From the NCBI RefSeq assembly GCF_003994235.2, contig NZ_RYFG02000117.1:53445-117444 (forward strand): a stretch of 64,000 nt of DNA. Direction: 5' to 3'. The DNA comes from Candidatus Methylobacter oryzae (lineage in GTDB: Bacteria > Pseudomonadota > Gammaproteobacteria > Methylococcales > Methylomonadaceae). The translations under genes and the position numbers were made by a program. Numbering within the stretch: position 1 is the stretch's first letter; the number at the start of each line of letters is the position of its first letter. Positions 9,472 to 18,420 of this stretch are shown one piece after another. A model generated the notes under the pieces. The model saw only the letters and a program-made list of their open reading frames with translations. It ran no database searches and had not been told where the DNA came from.

Positions 9472-9992
9472 ATTAGCAATTGCCCCAAACTAAAAAGTGC
9501 CGTGACTATCCCCAAAATGGCGCCTACCAGCGTATCGGTCGGGAAATGCACGCCCAATACCACGCGGGAGAAGCCGACCAATGCCGCCCAACAATAAAGA
9601 AGGACCATTAACGGAGGTAAATAAAAACCGAGTAAAGTCGCCATCATGAACGCGGCCGACGTATGTCCGGACGGAAAACTGAATGTATCGGAGGGTGTAA
9701 TCGTGCTGCGGAAATTTTGCAAAGCGGCTTGCGGACGGTTGCGCTTGAGGCCGTTTTTCAGCACGAAATAAATCGGCCGTTCGATTAAAAAAGCCAGCAG
9801 GATTACTTGCAGGAACGGGCTTTCAAGGCCTTCATGCCAATACAGCAAACCGATGACGGCCACATACAACGGGCCGTCGCCGGTTTTGGAAATATAACGG
9901 CAAATCTTGGTTAAAGCGGAGTGCATTCTGGCGTTTATCAGCCAGGTGAACAGGCTTACGTCGTATTTATGAATGGAATAGAGCAGTTTCAT
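9468..9992 (-). CDS. PAP2-family membrane phosphatase
   Basis: A protein of about 174 aa with several hydrophobic segments. It has the three phosphatase motifs in order: KNGLKRNRP, FSFPSGHTSA and SRVVLGVHFPTD. Members remove phosphate from lipid pyrophosphates such as undecaprenyl or phosphatidylglycerol phosphates at the membrane. The start at 9992 is chosen because GGAGG lies 8 nt upstream. An ATG 15 nt earlier overlaps that ribosome site and is unlikely. The stop overlaps the start of the glycosyltransferase gene, indicating an operon. The exact substrate is not determinable. Confidence 0.88.
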   Translation of the reverse strand: MKLLYSIHKYDVSLFTWLINARMHSALTKICRYISKTGDGPLYVAVIGLLYWHEGLESPFLQVILLAFLIERPIYFVLKNGLKRNRPQAALQNFRSTITPSDTFSFPSGHTSAAFMMATLLGFYLPPLMVLLYCWAALVGFSRVVLGVHFPTDTLVGAILGIVTALFSLGQLLI

Positions 9993-10132
9993 TTCTTTAT
10001 CCTCCATAGGGAAGTTTTGAAAAGCATTAGCTTTCCGGATAAAGAGTAAGACGCTTGTATGACAGAGAAATGAAGGTTTGTTTAAGGTTTTGTGACGATG
10101 GGGCGTGCGTCAGCGGAGGAGAGGAGCCCGAT

Positions 10133-10459
10133 TCAATCAAATCGCAGCGCTCCGCTTGCGCGCTGGATTAGGCTCAGTTGGAAATACGGTGACGTCAGTC
10201 GATGACAATGCATCTCTGCAATAATCAGCACATAGTCTTTTTCGATGGTATAGAGCACGGCATAGGGAAATACGCGAGTGAGGCAACGCCTAATGTCTTC
10301 CTCCAGAATACGCCAGCGTTCCGGTGCTTCGAGAATCTGCTGGACAGCGTGTTCAACAGAAGCTATGAAACGGAGTTCCAAGCCCTACTGACAACCGGCG
10401 TAATACCGGGCAGCATCTTCGTATTCTGCGAGTGCATCAGGATGAAACTCATATCTCAT
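10133..10459 (-). pseudogene. RelE/ParE-type toxin interrupted by an amber codon
   Basis: Starting at the ATG at 10459, the frame reads MRYEFHPDALAEYEDAARYY and continues to codon 25, which is TAG (10385-10387). It then resumes in the same frame as GLELRFIASVEHAVQQIL and on through ERWRILEEDIRRCL. This is the ParE/RelE fold of type II mRNA- or gyrase-targeting toxins. The start overlaps the stop of the antitoxin frame (ATGA), the normal arrangement. The C-terminus after HCHR departs from the usual ending, so it may also be degraded. Without stop-codon readthrough the toxin is not made. A downstream start giving an 82-residue fragment is possible but would lack the first strand and helix. Confidence 0.75.
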
Positions 10460-10689
10460 TTGGCAAGTGCGCGCCGAACACGTTGCATTGCTTCATCGCC
10501 AGGGATGGTTTGAACTCGCCCAGCTCGCACATCATCACGTCGCCGCCGCGCCTCGGCAGACCAAAGCTGTTGAATGTAGCCGTCTTCTGCCGGATCAAGA
10601 CTCTCTACCAGACGATCGGCGAGTAGGGCGCGCGCTTCGCTAGGCAAAGCGAGTGTTTATTCGGCAATTTGTTCAACGGTCAAGGGCAT
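10456..10689 (-). pseudogene. Addiction-module antitoxin interrupted by an ochre codon
   Basis: The frame begins at the ATG at 10689, with GGAGG 8 nt upstream, as MPLTVEQIAE. It meets TAA at codon 11 (10657-10659) and continues in frame as TLALPSEARALLADRLVESL and on to RVRRALAK. This matches the short 'putative addiction module component' antitoxins that pair with RelE/ParE toxins. A Gln codon (CAA) is the probable original at the TAA. The gene overlaps the toxin frame at 10456-10459. A restart at a TTG just after the stop could still give a 63-residue protein. Confidence 0.75.
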
Positions 10690-10767
10690 AGGGTCAACCT
10701 CCATAATATGGTTGGAAAAAATATATGTGTTGATAGGAATAAGGCCTTCAAGCGCCTAGCGCGAGGT

Positions 10768-10807
10768 GGCGTTTCCGGCGAATTTGAGTGGGGTTGCCGG
10801 AAACGCC
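10768..10807. repeat. 12-bp inverted repeat hairpin
   Basis: GGCGTTTCCGGC (10768-10779) pairs exactly with GCCGGAAACGCC (10796-10807) across a 16-nt loop. It lies between the broken toxin-antitoxin pair and the next gene. It resembles a REP-type element; there is no T-tract. Confidence 0.7.
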
Positions 10808-10850
10808 GGTTCTCGCTGTCGCTCGAATCGGCTTATTCCGGCCTACAGGA

Positions 10851-11165
10851 CTAATTGACAATCTCAATGCCTTTATTAGTTAGCTTTTGATAAATCGCAT
10901 TTATTTGAGATTTGTTAAGTCCGTTTTCGTTCGGCGGTTCTAATTCTGATTCAAGATAGTTTTCCACAAATCCATCTTCATCTTTAATAACATTATCAGA
11001 TTGCTCAGCTTTTTGGCGTCGGTGCGCAACTTCTGTTACATGCTGTATAGCAGATTTTTCTGTCATACCATGTAGCATATGAACAGCTACTTCCCTTAAT
11101 AAGCTGTCTTGAACCTCCCCTTTATATTCATCTTCTTGCTCCTCAGTAATATAGTCCGCAGTCAT
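10851..11165 (-). CDS. Small acidic protein of unknown function
   Basis: A 104-residue protein that I do not recognise. It is strongly acidic at the N-terminus (TEEQEDEYKGEVQD) and near the C-terminus (LESELEPPNENG). It has no signal peptide, membrane segment or known catalytic motif; a helical middle part contains MLHGMTEKSAIQHVTEVAHR. The start at 11165 is chosen because AGGAG lies 7 nt upstream; earlier in-frame codons have no such site. It ends 96 nt downstream of the Anbu gene on the same strand, so the two could be co-transcribed. Confidence 0.65.
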   Translation of the reverse strand: MTADYITEEQEDEYKGEVQDSLLREVAVHMLHGMTEKSAIQHVTEVAHRRQKAEQSDNVIKDEDGFVENYLESELEPPNENGLNKSQINAIYQKLTNKGIEIVN

Positions 11166-11260
11166 TTTGCTTTCTCCTATGTGAAGTTTTGGGCCCAGCG
11201 TGGCCACTGGGGTGTAAGCGCGAGATCGATAATTTTTTCGTGACTTTTGTGGACCACGCC

Positions 11261-12016
11261 CTACAAACTAACCCGCATAACCCTAACGGAACCTTTATTC
11301 AAACCGGGCAGGGCGGCTATAGCTTCCTTAAGCTTGCTTTCCCAGTTGCGCCGGAGTTGCAGCAAATAATCATCGTCGTCGTCAAAACAATAATATTCGT
11401 CGAAGCTGAAGCTGTCTTTCCTGTAAATCAGCATTTCAACCGGCGTTCCGACACTGGCGTTACTGCGGATCGTCGAATCCATCGATACTAGGCAGCAGCG
11501 CGCCGCTTCGTCGATTGGCGTGCCCAGTTTAAGAAAACGGTCCAATATCGGCTTGCCGTACTTGCTCTCGCCGATTTGTAAAAACGGCGTGTTGGCCGAA
11601 CTGGTGATGCTGTTGCCTTCCGCATACACCATATAAGCGCCGTGCGGTTCGTCGCCGATCTGGCCGGCTAAAATAAAACTGGCCGAAGGATTAAACGCCG
11701 ATTGGCCTTCGGAATTAACATGTTGCTTTTGTTTTTCGACACTGACATGGCCCAGGTAGGCGGCCGCTTCGGACAAGCATTCGACATTATTGATATTAAC
11801 GCCTGCATTTTTGATTTTATCGCGATGCAACTGCTCTAAAACGGCTTGGGTGGTGGCAAGATTGCCGGCGCACAGTAAAACGATTTTGCGGTCGTCGTTG
11901 GTTTTAAAGGCGTGCATTTTGCCGTAAGTACTGACGTTATCAATACCGGCATTGGTCCTTGAGTCGGAAACCAGGATAAGCCCTTCATCTATGGAAGCTG
12001 CAATACAATAAGTCAT
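11261..12016 (-). CDS. Anbu-type proteasome-like peptidase
   Basis: A 251-aa protein matching the ancestral beta-subunit (Anbu) family of Ntn hydrolases. After Met removal the mature protein would start with the catalytic Thr1. Asp17 lies in VSDSRTNAG and Lys32 in STYGKMH, which reproduces the proteasome catalytic triad. Anbu forms open-ring or helical assemblies without the usual regulatory particles, and its substrates are unknown. In other genomes it is commonly encoded beside ATP-grasp/alpha-E/transglutaminase genes. Here those genes are 6-20 kb away in the same window, with unrelated operons between. The assignment is strong; the function is not established. Confidence 0.9.
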   Translation of the reverse strand: MTYCIAASIDEGLILVSDSRTNAGIDNVSTYGKMHAFKTNDDRKIVLLCAGNLATTQAVLEQLHRDKIKNAGVNINNVECLSEAAAYLGHVSVEKQKQHVNSEGQSAFNPSASFILAGQIGDEPHGAYMVYAEGNSITSSANTPFLQIGESKYGKPILDRFLKLGTPIDEAARCCLVSMDSTIRSNASVGTPVEMLIYRKDSFSFDEYYCFDDDDDYLLQLRRNWESKLKEAIAALPGLNKGSVRVMRVSL

Positions 12017-12354
12017 AGAAACATTCGTTTGTTGAGTTAAAGATACTGCCGGGCATTATCCAATAAAGCAACGCCAACGTCCATGCCGCCCGGAAACACG
12101 TTAACGGCGGCGATTAATTAACACGCGGTCGTTTTTGTCGCGCTTGGCGCTGTGTAAATTATCTTCCGGGCCCAGTATGTTGGTAATAGTTCCGGCGTCA
12201 ATGTCATCATAATTATCACGTCGGAGATAGCTTGGTTTATGGACATGGTCGACGACCAGGTTGGCCGCTATCCCGACAGCTATTCTTCGTGCTGAAAAAT
12301 GTTTTTAGCGTAATTCGGAGGCAGCTTTGCCTACAGGGATGTAGGCAAGGAGCG
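12017..12354. other. Intergenic region with an orphan frame and repeat sequence
   Basis: On the minus strand a frame at 12101-12304 reads about 67 protein-like residues (includes VVDHVHKPSYLRRDNYDD) to a stop, but has no ATG/GTG/TTG start with a ribosome site. It may be a gene remnant. The right part, from about 12310, is repeat-like sequence with short hairpins such as CCTACAGGGATGTAGG, which runs into the end of tsaC. Confidence 0.35.
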
Positions 12355-13401
12355 TTAGCACGACTGCATGGATGCAGGAGGTAGAGCAACGCAGGGAGCG
12401 GTTGCCGAGGACGCGGAAGCTTTGCCTAACCTATCGTTAACCGCCCGCCATGCTTCCGTTTGCGGCGGCTGCTCGATCAGGATCGTGTCCAGCTGCAAAT
12501 TATCCAAGTCGCGCAGTGCCGCGTAAAGGCTTTGCGCATAGTCGGCGGCGTGCTCGGGCAGTCGCAAGACACGGATTTGAGCGGTTTCCGCCACGTCCAG
12601 TTGATAACTCAACAAGCCGATTTTTTTGCCGTCCGCAATCAGCTGCCGAATCCTGGCCGCCAGTTGTTCCGCCGGACAACGCATAGCCGGCGTGGTCGGC
12701 GCGTAATGCACGGCCATCATGCCCGGCGCGCGTACTTCGTCGGACATTTCGGGCGCCGGCGCGGCATTTTCCGGCAGCAGCAGTTCGGTTTGCAGTACGG
12801 CTTCAATTTCTTCGCGGCTGATATGGCCAGGCCTAAGCAGCCGCGGCCGGCTGCCGCTCAAATCGACAATCGTCGATTCGACGCCGACCTGGCAGGCGCC
12901 GCCGTCGAGGATCATATCGACCGCATCGCCCAGTTCGTCGCTGACGTGAAGTGCTTGCGTCGGGCTGATACGGCAAAAGCGGTTCGCCGACGGCGCGGCA
13001 ATGCCGCCGCCGAAGCTTTTCAACAACGCCAGCGCGACCGGGTGGTTCGGCATGCGCAAGCCGACAGTAGGCTGGCCGCCGGTCACGGCTAGCGGCACTT
13101 CGGGCTTTTTCGGCAAGATCATCGCCAACGGCCCCGGCCAGAAACGTTCGGCCAGTTTTAGCGCCGCTTCCGGTACGGTGCCGGCCCAATCGTACAGGCT
13201 GGCGACGTCGCCGATATGGACGATTAACGGGTGGGTCGCGGGCCGGCCTTTGGCTTTGAAAATACCGGCGACCGCGTCCGGATCGGAAGCGTCGGCGCCC
13301 AGGCCGTAAACGGTTTCGGTGGGAAATGCGACCAGGCGGCCCCGGCGCAACAATTCGGCCGCGCGTTCAATCGCGTCGGCTGTGGCAATAGTCGGTTTCA
13401 T
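12355..13401 (-). CDS. tsaC: L-threonylcarbamoyladenylate synthase, long Sua5 form
   Basis: It makes threonylcarbamoyl-AMP from threonine, bicarbonate and ATP, the first step of the t6A37 tRNA modification. The YrdC domain (about residues 1-200) has PTETVYGLGADA, FKAKGRP, RFWPGPLA and APSANRF. A Sua5-specific C-terminal domain follows after a linker. The start at 13401 matches the usual N-terminus (MKPTI...) and falls 4 nt after the pycB stop; an ATG 24 nt earlier would overlap pycB. It is the last gene of the tetR-pycA-pycB run. The last ~20 residues (after NDRLGKA) are encoded by repeat-like sequence and differ from what the family usually shows. Confidence 0.9.
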   Translation of the reverse strand: MKPTIATADAIERAAELLRRGRLVAFPTETVYGLGADASDPDAVAGIFKAKGRPATHPLIVHIGDVASLYDWAGTVPEAALKLAERFWPGPLAMILPKKPEVPLAVTGGQPTVGLRMPNHPVALALLKSFGGGIAAPSANRFCRISPTQALHVSDELGDAVDMILDGGACQVGVESTIVDLSGSRPRLLRPGHISREEIEAVLQTELLLPENAAPAPEMSDEVRAPGMMAVHYAPTTPAMRCPAEQLAARIRQLIADGKKIGLLSYQLDVAETAQIRVLRLPEHAADYAQSLYAALRDLDNLQLDTILIEQPPQTEAWRAVNDRLGKASASSATAPCVALPPASMQSC

Positions 13402-13405
13402 AATG

Positions 13406-15232
13406 TCAGGCCGGCACAATTTCAATCAATACCTCATCCGGGTTGGCCGGCTCGCCTTTGACCACGTGCACGGCTTTGACGGTGCCGGTTATCGGCGCTG
13501 TCACTTCGGTTTCCATTTTCATCGCTTCGGTAATCAACACGGCTTGGCCGGCTGAAATCTGCTGGCCGACTTTGACCAGCACGTCAAGTACATTGCACGG
13601 CATGCCGACGACGACGTCGCCTTCGGCCGAAGGTTTGGCGCGTTTGCGGGAAATCGCGCTCTTGATCGCGCCTTGGGTGCCGCCGTCGAGCACGATTTCG
13701 TCCAGCGTCTCGACAACAATTTCCTCGGGCACGCCGTCGACCATGAAGTAAAAATGCCGTAAGGTCTGGTTTTTCGGGCCGGCGCCGGTGACTTTGACGT
13801 GATACGACTCGCCGTGCAGCGCGACGTTGAATTCGGTCGGCGCTTTCTTGGTCGCGTCGGCGGCTCGGGATTCGATTTCCAACGGCTCCGGCACTAGGTT
13901 ATGGTTGGCGCGCTGTTCCAAAAACTGCCGGCCGACTTCGGGGAACATCGCGTAGCTCAGCACGTCTTCGTCGTTCAGCGCCAGTTCGCCGATGTCCTGG
14001 CGTAAATTGTCGAATTCGGGTTTTAGCAGGTCGGCAGGGCGGCAGTCGATCACGTCTTCGTTGCCGATCGCGCGGTTTCGCAAATCGGCATCGACCGGGG
14101 CCGGCGCTTTGCCGTAGCCGCCTTGCAGGTAGCGTTTGACTTCGTTGGTGATGGTTTCGTAGCGTTTGCCGGTCAATACGTTCAGCACCGCCTGGGTGCC
14201 GACGATTTGCGAGGTCGGCGTCACCAGCGGCGGATAGCCCAGGTCTTTACGGACTTGCGGGATTTCTTTATAGACTTCGCCGATCCGGTCCAGCGCGTTG
14301 CGTTCTTTCAGTTGGTTGGCTAGGTTCGAGATCATGCCGCCCGGAACCTGGAACACGTGCACTTGCGTGTCGATGCCGGTGAATTCGCTTTCGTAGCGGC
14401 GGTATTTTTTGCGGACTTCGGCGAAATAGCTGTTGACCGCTTGCAGCTTGTCCAGGTCCAGGCCGGTGTCGTAAGGCGTGCCGCGCAACGCCGCGACCAG
14501 GCTTTCGGTCGGCGGATGGCTGGTGCCGCCGGCCCACGATGACAGTGCGGTATCGATATGCCGGCAGCCGGCTTCGATGGCTTTCAACTGGCACATTTCG
14601 GCCAGGCCGGAGGTTGCGTGGCAATGCAGGTGCAGCGGCAGGTCGACCGCGTCTTTCAAGGCCTTGACCAGCTCGCCGGCCGCATACGGCGTTAACAGGC
14701 CTGCCATGTCCTTGATCGCAAGCGAATCGCAGCCGAGATTGGCCAGATCCTTGGCTAATGCAACGTAGCCTGCAATATCATGCACGGGGCTGGTCGTGTA
14801 GCAAATCGTGCCTTGCGCATGCTTTCCGGCGGCTTTGGTCGCTTCAATCGCGGTTTTCAGGTTGCGGACGTCGTTCAGCGCATCGAAAATCCGGAACACG
14901 TCCATGCCGTTGTCGGCGGCCTTGGCGATGAATTTTTGCACGACGTCGTCGGAATAATGGCGGTAGCCGAGCAGGTTCTGGCCGCGCAGCAGCATTTGCA
15001 GCCGGGTCTTTGGCAGTGCCTGTTTCAGCTTGTGCAGGCGCTCCCACGGGTCTTCTTTTAAAAAACGCAGACAGGCGTCGAACGTCGCGCCGCCCCAGCA
15101 TTCCAACGACCAATAGCCGATGTCGTCGAGCATCGCGCAGGCGGGCAGCATGTCCTCGGTGCGCAAACGGGTCGCGATCAGCGATTGATGCGCGTCGCGG
15201 AGAATAACGTCGGTGATATGAACTTTTTGCAT
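13406..15232 (-). CDS. pycB: Pyruvate carboxylase subunit B / oxaloacetate decarboxylase alpha
   Basis: A 608-aa biotin-dependent carboxyltransferase subunit. The N-terminal catalytic barrel has DVILRDAHQSL, GGATFDACLRFL and IKDMAGLL. A conserved middle domain follows, and the biotin carboxyl carrier domain at the C-terminus carries the biotinyl lysine in EAMKMET. It transfers carboxyl from biotin to pyruvate to give oxaloacetate. It lies 14 nt after a biotin carboxylase gene and has no oadB/oadG-type membrane subunit next to it, so the two-subunit pyruvate carboxylase assignment is favoured over a sodium-pumping decarboxylase. In a diazotroph this would replenish the citric acid cycle. Confidence 0.9.
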   Translation of the reverse strand: MQKVHITDVILRDAHQSLIATRLRTEDMLPACAMLDDIGYWSLECWGGATFDACLRFLKEDPWERLHKLKQALPKTRLQMLLRGQNLLGYRHYSDDVVQKFIAKAADNGMDVFRIFDALNDVRNLKTAIEATKAAGKHAQGTICYTTSPVHDIAGYVALAKDLANLGCDSLAIKDMAGLLTPYAAGELVKALKDAVDLPLHLHCHATSGLAEMCQLKAIEAGCRHIDTALSSWAGGTSHPPTESLVAALRGTPYDTGLDLDKLQAVNSYFAEVRKKYRRYESEFTGIDTQVHVFQVPGGMISNLANQLKERNALDRIGEVYKEIPQVRKDLGYPPLVTPTSQIVGTQAVLNVLTGKRYETITNEVKRYLQGGYGKAPAPVDADLRNRAIGNEDVIDCRPADLLKPEFDNLRQDIGELALNDEDVLSYAMFPEVGRQFLEQRANHNLVPEPLEIESRAADATKKAPTEFNVALHGESYHVKVTGAGPKNQTLRHFYFMVDGVPEEIVVETLDEIVLDGGTQGAIKSAISRKRAKPSAEGDVVVGMPCNVLDVLVKVGQQISAGQAVLITEAMKMETEVTAPITGTVKAVHVVKGEPANPDEVLIEIVPA

Positions 15233-15246
15233 GGCGATTCCTTAAT

Positions 15247-16665
15247 TTACAAGCCGGTGTGGGCGGCCATCACGGCGGCGATCACGCTGGCCAGCTCTTC
15301 GGGGCGGAGTTTGTTCGAGTAATTGATCAATTCAGGGTATTTTTCGACAAAGCCGGTATTGAACGTTGCGGCCCGGAATTCGGGATGGCGCAAGATTTCC
15401 AGGTAATACGGGATCGTCGTCTTGATGCCGGACAAACCCATGTCTTTCAATGCGCGTTCGCCGCGCTTGATCGTGTCTTCCCAGGTCATCGCGCTGACGA
15501 CGACTTTGGCCAGCATCGAGTCGAAAAACGGCGGCACTTCGTAACCGGTGTAAATCGCGGTGTCGGTGCGCACGCCGGGACCGCCCGGCGCGTAATAACG
15601 GCTGATGTGGCCGAAGCTGGGCAAAAAGCCGTTTTTCGGGTCCTCGGCATTGATCCTGAACTGGATCGCGTAGCCGCGGCGGACGATTTCGTGCTGCTTG
15701 AAACGTAAGGTCAAACCGGCTGCGACCCGGATCTGTTCTTCGACGATGTCGACGCCGGTTACGGTTTCGGTAATCGTGTGTTCGACCTGGACGCGGGTGT
15801 TCATTTCCATGAAATAAAAGCGGCCGTTGTCGTCGAGCAGGAATTCGACCGTGCCGGCGTTGGTATAGCCGACCGCTTTCGCGGCAATCACGGCCAAGCC
15901 GCCGATATATTGGCGTTCGGCTTCATCGAGTTGCGGCGACGGCGCGATTTCAATCAGTTTTTGGTTGCGCCGTTGCACCGAGCAGTCGCGCTCGTACAGG
16001 TGAATGGTGTTGCCGTGCTGGTCGGCCAAGACCTGCACTTCGATATGCCTCGGGTTGATGATGCATTTTTCCAGGAACACGTCGGCGCTGCCGAAGGCTT
16101 TGGTCGCTTCGGAAATGACGCGCTGGTAGTTGCGCTGCAAGTCGTCGGCGTTGTCGCAACGTCTTATACCGCGGCCGCCGCCGCCCGACGTGGCTTTCAG
16201 CATGACCGGGTAGCCGATTTTCTCGGCCACGGCCAGCGCCTGCTCGACGCTGTCGACGTTGCCGTCGGAGCCGGGCGTGACCGGAATGCCGGCGGCGATC
16301 ATCGCTTTCCGGGCTTCGGTTTTGTCGCCCATGCGTTGGATCACGTCGGCTTCGGGGCCGATGAAGGTAATGCCTCGTTCCTTGCAGGCCCTGGCGAACT
16401 GCGCGTTTTCGGATAAAAAGCCGTAGCCCGGATGGATAGCGTCGCAGCCGGTCGCCGCGGCCAAATCGACCAAGCCGTAGACGTTCAGGTAGCCGGCCAG
16501 CGGTTCGCTGCCGATGCAATAGGCTTCGTCGGCTTTTTTGACATGCAGAGCAAAGCGGTCGGCGTCGGTATAAACGGCGACCGAGCGTATGCCCATTTCG
16601 GCGCAGGCGCGGATGATGCGCACCGCGATTTCGCCCCGGTTGGCGATCAGGATTTTACGTAACAC
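15247..16665 (-). CDS. pycA: Biotin carboxylase subunit, probably pyruvate carboxylase subunit A
   Basis: A 472-aa ATP-grasp biotin carboxylase. It starts ILIANRGEIAVRIIRA, has the glycine-rich ATP loop KATSGGGGRGIR, HIEVQVLAD, RDCSVQRRNQK and the metal-binding MEMNTRVQVEHTITE. It carboxylates the biotin on its partner with ATP and bicarbonate. The protein is very similar in type to AccC of acetyl-CoA carboxylase. Its position directly before pycB and far from accB supports the pyruvate carboxylase role. It starts 3 nt after the tetR stop, so it is co-transcribed with the regulator. Confidence 0.9.
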   Translation of the reverse strand: MLRKILIANRGEIAVRIIRACAEMGIRSVAVYTDADRFALHVKKADEAYCIGSEPLAGYLNVYGLVDLAAATGCDAIHPGYGFLSENAQFARACKERGITFIGPEADVIQRMGDKTEARKAMIAAGIPVTPGSDGNVDSVEQALAVAEKIGYPVMLKATSGGGGRGIRRCDNADDLQRNYQRVISEATKAFGSADVFLEKCIINPRHIEVQVLADQHGNTIHLYERDCSVQRRNQKLIEIAPSPQLDEAERQYIGGLAVIAAKAVGYTNAGTVEFLLDDNGRFYFMEMNTRVQVEHTITETVTGVDIVEEQIRVAAGLTLRFKQHEIVRRGYAIQFRINAEDPKNGFLPSFGHISRYYAPGGPGVRTDTAIYTGYEVPPFFDSMLAKVVVSAMTWEDTIKRGERALKDMGLSGIKTTIPYYLEILRHPEFRAATFNTGFVEKYPELINYSNKLRPEELASVIAAVMAAHTGL

Positions 16666-16668
16666 GAT

Positions 16669-17361
16669 TTATTCCTCCGTTTTTGCCGGACGATTTAAAC
16701 TGGAAAATACTAGGTTTTCTATAAAATTTACAATTTCCGACTCGTCTTTGCTGCGGCCGAAGTCGGTCAGCGACGGCAGGTTATTCATGAAAAAATTCTG
16801 GAAATGCGCCATTTCGATAATCGTGCTCGACAGCGATTTCGGGTATTGATAGTCCGGTTTGCATTCCAGGATGATGTTGCCGATCTTGGCGCAAAGATCC
16901 TTGTAAGGTTTGAACAGGTGGTCCTTGTTGTCCTCCGACACTTTCCGGGTCAGGTAGGCTTTGGAGCCTTCGGTAATGATGATCTGGTGCAAAAGGCTTT
17001 CGTCGATATGGCTGGTGGCAACATCGTCTTCCACGGCCGTCGCCAACAATTGAATGATCTTTTTTAGTTTAACGACAGGGTCTTGGATGTTGTGGGTATG
17101 AAAAGCAACCTGGTATTCAAGCCAGCTCCAATACCAGGCCGTAATGTACATCAGCAAACGGTGCTTGTTTTCAAAATACCGGTAAATGCCGGCTTCGGTT
17201 GTACCGATCGCCTCCGCCAGTTTTTTAAACGTGAACGCTTCAAAGCCGCTTTGGTGAATTAACTGAATACTGTGCAGAATGATTTTTTTGCCCAGTTCCG
17301 ATTGTACCGGATCCCTGAGAAATAATTTTTCATTCATTTTAATTTGTAACTGTATTTCCAT
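16669..17361 (-). CDS. TetR/AcrR-family transcriptional regulator
   Basis: A 230-aa regulator. The N-terminal DNA-binding helix-turn-helix reads FTFKKLAEAIGTTEAGIYRY, followed by FENKHRLLMYI. The C-terminal ligand domain is all-helical and not assignable. It is the first gene of the tetR-pycA-pycB-tsaC run and is divergent from the bestrophin gene, with 135 nt between the two starts. It may therefore control pyruvate carboxylase, but no operator was identified. A second in-frame ATG 24 nt downstream could be the true start; the first is kept for its GGA-type ribosome site. Confidence 0.87.
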   Translation of the reverse strand: MEIQLQIKMNEKLFLRDPVQSELGKKIILHSIQLIHQSGFEAFTFKKLAEAIGTTEAGIYRYFENKHRLLMYITAWYWSWLEYQVAFHTHNIQDPVVKLKKIIQLLATAVEDDVATSHIDESLLHQIIITEGSKAYLTRKVSEDNKDHLFKPYKDLCAKIGNIILECKPDYQYPKSLSSTIIEMAHFQNFFMNNLPSLTDFGRSKDESEIVNFIENLVFSSLNRPAKTEE

Positions 17362-17496
17362 CGTTTTCCGTCAAGCTAAAAAGGGTTGCTGCGTTTCACT
17401 AGAGAAATGATAACCGAAGTATTGCGTCTTTAAAAGATAGTGTTACTATTATTTAAAGATGGTTTTACTGCTTTTATTCTAACTAACGGGAATAGC

Positions 17497-18408
17497 ATGA
17501 AAAGTTCTACAGAATTACATAGCAATAAAGAGGAATCGCCGGATTTCTTACGTAGCGCTTTAATGTGGCGTGGCTCGGTTACGCCGCGTATTTTGCCCAG
17601 CCTGCTGTTGATGACCTGTTATTGCGGCTTGATCGTTGCATTGGACCAGTATTGGCGGCCGTTGCCGCATCTTGACGTGACGCCGTTTGAATATACCGGC
17701 GCGGTACTCGGTTTGGTCCTGGTGTTTCGGACTAATGCCGGTCACGAGCGCTGGTGGGAGGCGCGGAAATTATGGGGAGGCATTGTTAATCAAAGCAGGA
17801 ATATCGTGATTGAGTCGTTGAATTACAGCCAGATTCCTGATTCCGGCCCTGAACAGCGTTTATGGCGTACGGAAATAGTGAAATGGACGGTGACATTTTC
17901 TTTTGCGGCGAAAGAATCTTTACGCAATAGCAACAATTTCAATCATCTAACCGATCTTTTGAACGAGCGGGAGTTGGGCGAGTTGAAATCCGCAGTGCAC
18001 ATGCCTATGTTTGCCGCGAATAAAATAGCCGCGTTAATACAGCAGGGCAGGGCCGGGAATTATATCGACGGCTTTGTTTTTATGGGTTTGGAAGGACAGC
18101 GGACTTTGTTGATCGATTACCTGGGCGGCTGCGAGAGAATCTTAAAAACGCCAATGCCGTTGGTCTACGCAATCAAAGCCCGGCGCTTCATTTTGACTTT
18201 TTTATTACTGCTGCCGTTTTCTTTAATAGAGAATTTGGGCTTCAGCGCGGTGTTTATCTTCTTTCTCGTCGCTTATCCGTTGTTGGCTTTGGACAGGATT
18301 GGCATCGAGCTGCAAAATCCATTCGCTACCGAAAGCCTGAGCCATTTACCGTTACAAACGATTTGCGACGGCATAAAGCTTCACTGCCTGGCATTGCAGA
18401 AACGCTAA
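17497..18408 (+). CDS. Bestrophin-family (UPF0187) anion channel
   Basis: A 303-aa membrane protein with paired hydrophobic segments near both ends. It has the family motifs VFRTNAGHERWWEARKLWG, RRFILTFLLLLPF and YPLLALDRIG(IELQNPF). Bacterial bestrophins form pentameric chloride or cation channels in the inner membrane. The start at 17497 is chosen because the protein then begins like its relatives; the longer frame from 17440 would add an unlikely hydrophobic leader. It is convergent with the transglutaminase gene, 12 nt away. Its physiological role here is unknown. Confidence 0.88.
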   Translation: MKSSTELHSNKEESPDFLRSALMWRGSVTPRILPSLLLMTCYCGLIVALDQYWRPLPHLDVTPFEYTGAVLGLVLVFRTNAGHERWWEARKLWGGIVNQSRNIVIESLNYSQIPDSGPEQRLWRTEIVKWTVTFSFAAKESLRNSNNFNHLTDLLNERELGELKSAVHMPMFAANKIAALIQQGRAGNYIDGFVFMGLEGQRTLLIDYLGGCERILKTPMPLVYAIKARRFILTFLLLLPFSLIENLGFSAVFIFFLVAYPLLALDRIGIELQNPFATESLSHLPLQTICDGIKLHCLALQKR

Positions 18409-18420
18409 CGGAGGAGGCCG

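Noticed and set aside
13406..16665. Sodium-pumping oxaloacetate decarboxylase
   Set aside because: No beta or gamma membrane subunits are adjacent and a biotin carboxylase gene is directly upstream, so two-subunit pyruvate carboxylase fits better.
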